Positions 55,649 through 61,674 of a stretch of DNA of 61,674 nucleotides are shown piece by piece. The translations under genes and the position numbers were made by a program. The first letter of the stretch is position 1. Each line of letters starts with the position of its first letter. Source of the stretch: Rickettsiales bacterium (GTDB lineage: Bacteria; Pseudomonadota; Alphaproteobacteria; Rickettsiales; UBA1997); the NCBI GenBank assembly GCA_947442475.1, contig CANEVP010000006.1, positions 1 to 61,674 of the forward strand, in the 5' to 3' direction. Below the pieces are notes generated by a model. It searched no databases. It had not been told where the DNA came from and saw only the letters and a list, made by a program, of their open reading frames with translations.

Positions 55649-57028
55649 ATGACCAAAAAATTACACATCAAAACCTACGGCTGCCAAATGAATGTTTATG
55701 ATTCAGATCGCATGCAAGACTTAATGACGGCAGTTGGCTATGAAACAACCGACACTCCAGAAGGCGCCGACATGGTAATTATTAACACTTGTCACATTCG
55801 CGAAAAAGCTTCGGAAAAATTATTTTCTGATTTGGGCAGAATTCGCCCTCATAAAGATAAAATGAAAAATGATGGCAGCCAAATGATTGTTGCAGTTGCT
55901 GGTTGCGTGGCGCAAGCAGAAGGCGAAGAAATTTTTCGCCGTTCTAATGTGGTTGATATTATTGTGGGGCCTGAAAGTTACCAAACCTTGCCAGATTTGG
56001 TTGGAAAGGTGATTCGCGAAAAGAAAAAACAAATTAATTTAGAATTTACTCCCAACGATAAATTTGACGCCTTGCCACAAAGCACTGCGGGCGTTGGCAC
56101 CAGCGCTTTTGTAACGGTTCAAGAAGGTTGCGACAAATTCTGCACTTTCTGTGTCGTGCCTTACACGCGAGGCGCTGAATATTCTCGCGAAGTTTCTAAA
56201 ATTGTTGCTGATGCCAAAAGTCTCGCCGAACAAGGCGTTAGTGAAATTTATTTGCTGGGTCAAAACGTCAACGCCTACCACGGCTTGGATGAAAAAGGTG
56301 AAGCTGCTAGTCTTGCAAAATTAATCGAACAAATCTCGGCAATTCCCGAAGTTAAACGCGTGCGCTACACCACCTCTCACCCGCGCGATATGGGTGACGA
56401 CTTAATTGCAGCCCACGGATCAATTGATAAATTAATGCCATTTTTGCACCTGCCAATTCAGTCGGGTTCAAACAATGTTTTAAAGGGAATGAACCGCAAA
56501 CATACCCGCCAAGATTATTTTAAAATTATCGAAAAGATCCGTGCCGCAAGACCAAACATTGGTTTGTCGTCAGATTTTATTGTAGGCTTTCCCGGCGAAA
56601 CCGACCAAGATTTTGAAGATACACTCGACCTAATCAAAAAAATCGGCTTCTCGCAATGCTACTCTTTTAAATATTCGCCACGTCCAGGAACGCCGGCGGC
56701 GGACGCTAAAATTCAAGTGCCAGAAGAAGTAAAAACCGAGCGCCTTACACGTTTGCAAAAACTTTTAACCGAGCAGCAGATTATTTTTAACCAAGGTTTT
56801 GAAGGCAAAGTAATGGACGTGCTTTTCGAAAAAGAAGCGCCGAAAAGCAAAGCCAACAGCCCAAAAACTCCAAGACCCGGAACTCAGCTGTGGGGAAAAT
56901 CGCCGTGGTTGCAGTCAGTGATTGTTGATGTGGCAAGCGAAGAAGAAGCGAAAAAATATTTTGGAAAAATTGCTGAGGTCAAAATTCTAAAAAGTAGACC
57001 GAGTAGCTTGGTTGGAGAGTTGGCATAG
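55649..57028 (+). CDS. miaB: tRNA-2-methylthio-N6-dimethylallyladenosine synthase MiaB
   Basis: A radical-SAM methylthiotransferase acting on A37 of UNN-decoding tRNAs. Order: UPF0004 domain (TYGCQMNVYDSDRM, NTCHIREKA, AGCVAQAEGE), radical-SAM core with CDKFCTFC (CxxxCxxC), and C-terminal TRAM domain (about 375-455). Length 459 is normal. Its last 17 bases overlap the next open frame, and a diverged second copy of its TRAM region lies about 700 bp downstream. Confidence 0.96.
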   Translation: MTKKLHIKTYGCQMNVYDSDRMQDLMTAVGYETTDTPEGADMVIINTCHIREKASEKLFSDLGRIRPHKDKMKNDGSQMIVAVAGCVAQAEGEEIFRRSNVVDIIVGPESYQTLPDLVGKVIREKKKQINLEFTPNDKFDALPQSTAGVGTSAFVTVQEGCDKFCTFCVVPYTRGAEYSREVSKIVADAKSLAEQGVSEIYLLGQNVNAYHGLDEKGEAASLAKLIEQISAIPEVKRVRYTTSHPRDMGDDLIAAHGSIDKLMPFLHLPIQSGSNNVLKGMNRKHTRQDYFKIIEKIRAARPNIGLSSDFIVGFPGETDQDFEDTLDLIKKIGFSQCYSFKYSPRPGTPAADAKIQVPEEVKTERLTRLQKLLTEQQIIFNQGFEGKVMDVLFEKEAPKSKANSPKTPRPGTQLWGKSPWLQSVIVDVASEEEAKKYFGKIAEVKILKSRPSSLVGELA

Positions 57029-57650
57029 TTTTATAAGAGATGCAGCCAATGTCTTTTTAGAGAAGTTAGAAAAACTTAAGCACTTCAATAAATTTTACGA
57101 TGAAGGTCAGGAAGCTTTTGCCGCAGATATAGCAACTGCCATCAGAACTATCTGCAAAGGTAGTAAAACTACGCAATCCTTGCTGGAGCAAACAAATTAT
57201 AAATCAAAAATCATCTTTTTAATGTATTCCGACTTAAGGGTGAATGAAGAAAATTTACTCACGTCTAGTCCTTTATGTATTATGAAACTGACAACTGGAT
57301 TAGGCGCTTCGTTTGAACCTAAATTAGATGATGTGAAGCAAATCGGAGGCAATGAATATATGGCAGAATTTAATCTATGGTGGGAGCAGATTGTGATTAA
57401 GGATGCTGTTGGTAACAAGTTCACAAGAAAAGATCTCATTGAAACTGTATGTGATAAGGAAGGTGGGGCCCACTACGACTCAAAACTAGATCAAAAAAGC
57501 AAAAATCTTTTTTACGAAAATAGTATCGCATGGAACGTTGTAAGTTCAAATCATCCAACTCCCAAACCTTTTAATAACAAAGTTCACTACGCTTCAATAA
57601 GGCATATCAGTTATGAGTTAGTTGGTGCCTTAAGCGATCTTCTTCATTAA
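57012..57650 (+). CDS. Unknown protein inserted behind miaB
   Basis: A 212-residue protein with no ATG in its first 60 codons; TTG 57012, inside the miaB end, is the only plausible early start. It has helical AANVFLEKLEKL and TICKGSKTTQSLLEQ, a middle WWEQIVIKDAVGNKFTRKDL, and GGAHYDSKLD. A similar W..i......G...sRkdlv.....d.GGAHvD pattern is familiar from scattered hypothetical proteins of unknown function. The gene is bracketed by miaB and a decayed miaB 3' end, indicating that it arrived by recombination. It is likely translated by coupling to miaB. Confidence 0.65.
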   Translation: MESWHSFIRDAANVFLEKLEKLKHFNKFYDEGQEAFAADIATAIRTICKGSKTTQSLLEQTNYKSKIIFLMYSDLRVNEENLLTSSPLCIMKLTTGLGASFEPKLDDVKQIGGNEYMAEFNLWWEQIVIKDAVGNKFTRKDLIETVCDKEGGAHYDSKLDQKSKNLFYENSIAWNVVSSNHPTPKPFNNKVHYASIRHISYELVGALSDLLH

Positions 57651-57735
57651 CGAATTATGGCTGGTAGCCCCCTACAGTTTAGCATTTGCAATGCCGACCT
57701 CACGTTCATTCCAACTTTTAGCAGGTATGAACAAA

Positions 57736-58005
57736 CAGCAGATCATTTTTAACCAAGGCTTTGAAGGCAAAGTTATGGATGTGCTTTTCGAAAAAGAGGA
57801 GTCAAAAAGCAAAGCTAACATCCTAAAAACCCCACGTCCCAGCACGCAACTTTCGGGCAAAAGCCTGTGGTTAAAGTCGATGATTGTTGACGTGGCAAGT
57901 GAGGAAGAAGTGAGAAAATATTTTAGGAAAATTGCTGAAGTAAAAATTTTGAAAAGCCGTCCGATTAATGCTTTGCTTTCTTCGGGACCGAATCTTTTTA
58001 AATAA
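57736..58005 (+). pseudogene. Duplicated miaB 3' end (TRAM domain remnant)
   Basis: From KQQIIFNQGFEGKVMDVLFE through VDVASEEEVRKYF to VKILKSRP the translation repeats the last 80 or so residues of MiaB, with DNA identity estimated by eye at roughly 80 percent. The rest of miaB is missing, and the tail (INALLSSGPNLFK) departs from the usual MiaB end. It is open from ATG 57691, but without the radical-SAM core it cannot function. Substitutions such as W to S and G to R suggest relaxed selection. It is most likely the displaced original miaB end. Confidence 0.85.
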
Positions 58006-58052
58006 TTGATGAGGATGCTCGAAATAACGTAGTTACCACCACATCGCGAATT

Positions 58053-58190
58053 TCATAATGTTAAGAGTTTTTTTCTAAGAGCCTGTCCTCGCATTGCAGC
58101 TGCACTCGTTGCTTCTTGAATGATTGCCACAAGCTTTGGAAGCTTCTCTTTTTCTGAAGGTGATTCTAACTTTGCTAATCTTGGTTTCAT
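58053..58190 (-). CDS. Possible 45-aa basic peptide
   Basis: An ATG-started frame encodes a short Lys/Arg/Ala-rich helical peptide (LVAIIQEATSAAAMRGQALR). No good ribosome site is seen and the family is unknown. It may be a small gene or another fragment left near the miaB duplication. Otherwise 58006-58380 holds only the palindrome at 58300. Confidence 0.25.
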   Translation of the reverse strand: MKPRLAKLESPSEKEKLPKLVAIIQEATSAAAMRGQALRKKLLTL

Positions 58191-58299
58191 AAAATCTGAA
58201 TTATTAAAAATAATTCCAAGATTTCTTGAGAGAAGAAAAACAAATTTACAAGACTAAACCTTTGCTCGAATTTACTAATAATAATGCATCCTCGGGTTG

Positions 58300-58323
58300 A
58301 TTTTCCGCACCGGTGCGGAAAAT
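58300..58323. repeat. 24-bp perfect palindrome, second copy of the 28897 family
   Basis: ATTTTCCGCACC joined to its exact reverse complement. The central 24 bases are identical to the palindrome at 28897-28924, and like it this copy is followed by TTC and an A-run. It lies 57 bp upstream of msrA. Confidence 0.85.
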
Positions 58324-58380
58324 TCGAAAAAAGCGATCTAAAGCCTTGAAAATCAAACTTGTAACCCGCTTTTAAAATTA

Positions 58381-58962
58381 ATGAAAAAAATGAAAACTCC
58401 CTTCTTAAAATTAATAACTTTTTTTACGCTAATGTTAAATTTTTTATCCAACGCCAACGCCGCAAAATATGAAAAAGCTATTTTAGCCGGAGGATGTTTT
58501 TGGGGAATGCAGGAACTTTTTAGTGGCTTAAACGGTGTGGTAAAAAGCGAAGTTGGTTACAGCGGTGGCAACTTGGCAAATCCAACTTACGAGCTGATTT
58601 CTACGGGCGCGACAGGGCACGCCGAAAGCGTGGAAGTAACCTTCGATCCACAAAAAATCTCTTACGAAAAATTGCTAAAATTTTATTTTACAATTCACAA
58701 CCCAACAACTTTGGATCGCCAAGAACACGACATTGGCAGCCAATATCGCTCAGAAATTTTTTATTTTAATGACGAACAAAAAAATATTGCGCTTAATGTG
58801 ATTGCCGCAGGAAATAAATCAGGAGTGTTCAAAAAGCCAATAGTGACAAGGGTTTCAAAGGCTGGAATTTTTTATCCGGCGGAAGAATATCACCAAAATT
58901 ATCTGAAGAAAAATCCATTTGGCTACACTTGTCATCACGCAAGAGCGGAGTGGAAATTTTAA
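58381..58962 (+). CDS. msrA: Exported peptide methionine sulfoxide reductase A
   Basis: Repairs Met-S-sulfoxide. A signal peptide (residues 1-27, cut near ANA) precedes AILAGGCFWGMQELF with catalytic Cys39; VGYSGG, GHAESVEV and QYRSEIFY are family motifs, and Cys184 near the end may be the resolving residue. Export to the periplasm is predicted, unlike the usual cytosolic MsrA. It is convergent with the FAD oxidoreductase, overlapping by 4 bp. Confidence 0.94.
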   Translation: MKKMKTPFLKLITFFTLMLNFLSNANAAKYEKAILAGGCFWGMQELFSGLNGVVKSEVGYSGGNLANPTYELISTGATGHAESVEVTFDPQKISYEKLLKFYFTIHNPTTLDRQEHDIGSQYRSEIFYFNDEQKNIALNVIAAGNKSGVFKKPIVTRVSKAGIFYPAEEYHQNYLKKNPFGYTCHHARAEWKF

Positions 58963-59897
58963 TTAGCGGCAATTTTTTTTGCCAAACCAATCGCAGCCAA
59001 CCAAACATCTTCAAGATTAGAATTACTAACCCAGTCGCTAGTTGCGGCAAGGCCCAAATCTGCATCAAAAAATGGTGCAGATTTTTTTTCATCCAAAACC
59101 ACCGAGTAACGCCAGCGGTGAGTTGCAATGTGGTTAGCAGAACTGCAATCAATTTTAGTTAGAAATTCAAACTCGCTTAGCAGCTTTTTTTGCACTTCCA
59201 AAATATCATCTTCCAAATGATCTACTGCCCAAGCGTTGGTTGAATGCGCAACAAAACAACTAACATCTTTATTGCGACTCGGCTTGCTAGAATTAAGCGC
59301 AATTGACTTAATTGGGCCATTTTCAACCTCAGCAAAAATCCATTTTGTTAGCAGGTTGGGTTGGTTAAATCCAATCATTAAAGCAAAGCAGGGTAGCGCT
59401 TTTTCTGATTTAATTTCTTTGCCAAAAAGCTTTTGGGTTTGCGCCAGAGGAGCGGTTGAAATAACCAAATCAAAAACTCCAAGAGCGTTAGAATTTTTGT
59501 CGAATAAATGCCAACCATCAATTTTTTTTTCGGCAAAAGGTACAACTTCTACGCCTAGTTGAACCTCAAAGTTTTGCGCCAATTTTTTGCACAACCCATT
59601 CATGTTTGGAGTCGCAACCAGATAGCTTTCAAAACTCGATTTTCCGCTGGTTAAATTAGCTACTTCACCTTGCCAAATAGCGGCGTCACAGCTTTTAACA
59701 AATTCTAAAAAATCAGGATTTTGTGCTGTGAAATATTGCAAACCGTGATCGAAAGAAAAATTTTCTACGTAACGCGTCGACATTCTGCCACCAACTCCGC
59801 GAGCTTTTTCAAAAATTTTTACATCGGCAATTTTTTGCAACTGATTTGCTAAAACCATTCCCGAAAAGCCAGCGCCAATTATTGCAACTCTAAGCAT
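58959..59897 (-). CDS. FAD-dependent amine-oxidase/renalase-like oxidoreductase
   Basis: A 312-residue flavoprotein: AIIGAGFSGMVLANQL, then FEKARGVGGRMSTRYVENFSFDHGLQYF, the pattern of renalase-like NAD(P)/FAD oxidases. TAPLAQTQKLF in the middle and the C-terminal ATSDWVSNSNLEDVWLAAIG give the second FAD contact. Substrate unknown. Its start overlaps the stop of the SOUL lipoprotein gene by one base (TAATG), so the two are coupled. Confidence 0.85.
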   Translation of the reverse strand: MLRVAIIGAGFSGMVLANQLQKIADVKIFEKARGVGGRMSTRYVENFSFDHGLQYFTAQNPDFLEFVKSCDAAIWQGEVANLTSGKSSFESYLVATPNMNGLCKKLAQNFEVQLGVEVVPFAEKKIDGWHLFDKNSNALGVFDLVISTAPLAQTQKLFGKEIKSEKALPCFALMIGFNQPNLLTKWIFAEVENGPIKSIALNSSKPSRNKDVSCFVAHSTNAWAVDHLEDDILEVQKKLLSEFEFLTKIDCSSANHIATHRWRYSVVLDEKKSAPFFDADLGLAATSDWVSNSNLEDVWLAAIGLAKKIAAN

Positions 59898-60532
59898 TAT
59901 TTAATCTCTTGAATTATTTCGTTGCGGCGATTCCAAGGGAAAGTCAAAGGATCGTCGTAATAAAAAATCGCTGCTGCTGATGTAGTGCTTAAGTTTTTTT
60001 GCTCGATGAAATTTTTTAACATCAGTTTTTTTTCTTCAAAAAGTTTGTCCGACCAGCTGCCCGAAAAGCGTATTGCTACAAGAGTTTTTTCTTTGGTAAT
60101 TTTAAATTTTATTTTTTCATCCAGCGCCTTAGGCAGGCTTTCTAGAGTATATTGCTTTGGCATGGCAAATTGGATGCGCCATGTTTTTTGGCTGTCAGAA
60201 ATTTGTGTAACTGGAGAGGTCATGGCAATTTTTTCAGAAATATTTTCCTGCAAAACCGGAGAGGTCATTGCCACTTTTTCCTGAGAAATATTTTTGCCAA
60301 AGATATAGCGCGCTAAAATGATGAATCCTTTTTTTACCGCTTTTTTTCTGTCGCCTTCGACCTCAACTTCAGCAACCAAAATTGCCGGATATTGACGAAT
60401 TTCAATATCGCCATTTTGTTCAACTACCTTGTAAGAAGAAGTTTCATAACCTCTGTAAAAGCCTAATTTATCTGAAGGCGCACAAGAAAAAAACATGAGA
60501 GATGCTGTAAGGATAATTAGTGATTGTCGCAT
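59897..60532 (-). CDS. SOUL-domain haem-binding lipoprotein
   Basis: A 211-residue protein with a lipoprotein signal (SLMFFSC, Cys17), followed by a SOUL/HBP domain: SYKVVEQNGDIEIRQYPAIL, then two MTSPV motifs (VAMTSPVLQ and IAMTSPVTQ) and FPWNRRNEI at the end. SOUL proteins bind haem or related tetrapyrroles. Cotranslated with a flavoprotein, suggesting a small envelope redox or haem-handling unit. A remnant barrel gene lies upstream. Confidence 0.88.
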   Translation of the reverse strand: MRQSLIILTASLMFFSCAPSDKLGFYRGYETSSYKVVEQNGDIEIRQYPAILVAEVEVEGDRKKAVKKGFIILARYIFGKNISQEKVAMTSPVLQENISEKIAMTSPVTQISDSQKTWRIQFAMPKQYTLESLPKALDEKIKFKITKEKTLVAIRFSGSWSDKLFEEKKLMLKNFIEQKNLSTTSAAAIFYYDDPLTFPWNRRNEIIQEIK

Positions 60533-60543
60533 ATTTTAATGAT

Positions 60544-60762
60544 TTAAAAAGTTAGAGTTGCTCCGAAGGTAGTCCAATCTTGCAAATTGCCATTAATATT
60601 GTGGCCGTAGATTAAATCGAAAATAAAGTGAGTTGAAGCCGCGTAACGTAAACCAAATTGCGTGGCTGGAAGAGTTGGACCAGTTTTGCTAGGGCCATTA
60701 GATTGAAATAACTCAGTAATGAAAGACAATATTTCCGTCAAATGCATTTCCGAACCAATGCC
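60544..60762 (-). pseudogene. C-terminal remnant of an outer membrane barrel protein
   Basis: The frame carries QFGLRYAASTHFIFDLIYG and ends DWTTFGATLTF, alternating strands with a terminal Phe, as in the last strands of outer-membrane barrels. A TAA interrupts the frame just before codon 60762, and no signal peptide or upstream strands are found. Hence only the last 70 or so codons of a lost porin-like gene remain. Confidence 0.55.
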
Positions 60763-60926
60763 TTAATTCAAAAAATCGACGCTCTTTTTTAACTTAAAAA
60801 GATCATTCTCAAAATCAGTCAATTTTGAGCGGATCAGAATTTTGCAAGGGATGAAATTTCTGAATTAAAAACCACAATTCTAGAAAGTCATTTTTTAATC
60901 ACTTTTCTTTAGGTTCTTGCAAATAA

Positions 60927-61456
60927 ATGTGCCCCAACTTTCTCACTCAAGATCCAGCAATTTTCGAACAGGACATTAGCGCATCATCAACCTTTACAAA
61001 ATTCACAAAGCTAATCCGAATTTTCGGCAAGCAGATATTACTAGCGCATCAATTGGAACTCTACTTTTAGGAAATGCTCCAATTGGGTTGATAGCCCAAA
61101 AAATACAAAGCTCGGCAAGTGGCTTTGATTTGGTCGGTGAATTAGAATTAAGTTTGCATCCCCAAGACACCGCTTATTAATTGGCTTGCAAGCAATTGAT
61201 GCTGCGCCCCGATTACACAGAAATTTTCGCCAGCCTGCATGCTAAAATAACGCAAGATCCAGAGCATCACGCAGAACTGCCAATAAGTTTTCAGCATCAT
61301 TGTCTAGAAGTTGCAGCTGGTCAAAACAACGCTGGCACTTGCGCGATGCTGCTGGATAATTTTTTCACCACTGCTGAGATTTTTCTCAGAAGCAACGCAC
61401 TACATTCGGCATCGCTACAAAATAATTGCGAGTTAATGAGCCCGTCGCAAATCTAA
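60927..61456 (+). pseudogene. Degenerate ankyrin-like gene remnant
   Basis: ATG 60927 opens a short frame that is lost; a second frame from 60980 (NLYKIHKANPNFRQADITSA, IGTLLLGNAPIGLIAQKI) runs to TAA at 61178 and then continues in the same frame to 61456. The last part has HCLEVAAGQNNAGTCAMLLD and NALHSASLQNNCELM, which fit ankyrin-repeat spacing loosely. The frameshift and internal stop mark a dead gene. Ankyrin identity is tentative. Confidence 0.4.
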
Positions 61457-61674
61457 CTTCCAAAAAAATTTAAACTAAAAAAATCTAACTCAGAACTTTT
61501 AGAAATTTCCTACTCAATTTTTTTGGAATTTTTTTGATTTTTTCTGCGTTTTGGTTCGCAGTTTTGGTAATTTTTGGTTGTTTTTTGGTTTTTAGGCGCA
61601 GCTTTCCCTTGTTCAAGTTGAGATCGGCGGCGGAGCTGATCCAGCTAGAACTACCAATCTTTTGAAGTTAAAAG
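61457..61674. other. Non-coding tail of the window
   Basis: T- and G-rich sequence with runs of TTTTGG and no open frame with a supported start. A frame near 61620-61674 stays open to the window edge but is too short to judge. The preceding stretch 60763-60926 likewise shows no gene. Confidence 0.5.

Noticed and set aside
1-61674. CRISPR arrays, rRNA genes and a replication origin
   Set aside because: No regularly spaced repeats, no rRNA-like blocks, and no DnaA-box cluster were seen in reading the window.

Overview
The window reads as chromosomal DNA of a low-GC alphaproteobacterium, probably a Rickettsiales- or Holosporales-like lineage. Family-level evidence is the quinone/redox sensor pair RegB/RegA, a DUF6356 small membrane protein, a DUF1674/SdhAF4 succinate dehydrogenase assembly factor, an NDUFAF5-like methyltransferase next to ComF, a class-II (CP4-like) AroA and a detached nuoM-nuoN pair. 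Unlike strongly reduced Rickettsia it keeps a full-length (p)ppGpp synthetase/hydrolase, proC, aroA and a redox two-component system. The exact taxon cannot be fixed from the sequence alone.

Layout. 1-3550 is an accessory segment: a Zur/Fur-type regulator, a broken transposase, a recombinase-cassette protein without its recombinase, a small orphan protein and an Mrr-like nuclease. It abuts the 3' end of a tRNA-Ser(UGA). 3.9-8.8 kb is a giant, unrecognised helical-repeat protein. 8.8-17.1 kb (minus strand) holds an FAD enzyme, a DUF6356 protein, Rsh, AroA, NuoN and NuoM. 17.2-24.1 kb (plus) holds ZapE, a second giant coiled-coil protein and MnmG, the last two overlapping by ATGA. 24.2-28.9 kb holds a TPR protein coupled to PilT, then two tandem amino-acid permeases. 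28.9-30.5 kb holds a DUF1016-thermonuclease fusion and an orphan fragment. 30.5-32.7 kb (minus) is a coupled proC / unknown Cys-His-Asp protein / rnhA operon, followed by sdhCDAB up to 36.3 kb. 36.5-43.4 kb holds glmS, a decayed secreted-protein gene, a TonB-dependent receptor, regBA and an SRPBCC protein. 43.5-57.0 kb is mostly housekeeping (dnaB, tsaD, a pilin/LamG protein, an ABC-F ATPase, an M16 peptidase, sdhAF4, maeB, an AmpD-like amidase, comF, a methyltransferase, miaB). 57.0-58.0 kb holds one foreign-looking gene bracketed by miaB and a second, decayed copy of the miaB 3' end. 58.4-60.5 kb holds msrA, an FAD oxidoreductase and a SOUL-domain lipoprotein. 60.5-61.7 kb is gene debris, including an outer-membrane barrel C-terminus and an ankyrin-like remnant.

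How it works together. The housekeeping part serves respiration (Nuo, Sdh with its assembly factor, malic enzyme, redox sensing by RegBA), cell-wall precursors and recycling (GlmS, AmpD-like), tRNA modification (MnmG, TsaD, MiaB) and replication (DnaB, RNase HI). The accessory part suggests a host- or surface-interacting lifestyle: type IV pilus pieces, amino-acid importers, two giant coiled-coil proteins, and a putative papain/transglutaminase-like protein. Perfect or near-perfect palindromes recur between genes (61, 12496, 12621, 15541, 28897, 32683, 50290, 58300). One of them occurs at two loci, which points to a dispersed palindromic repeat family that may double as terminators.
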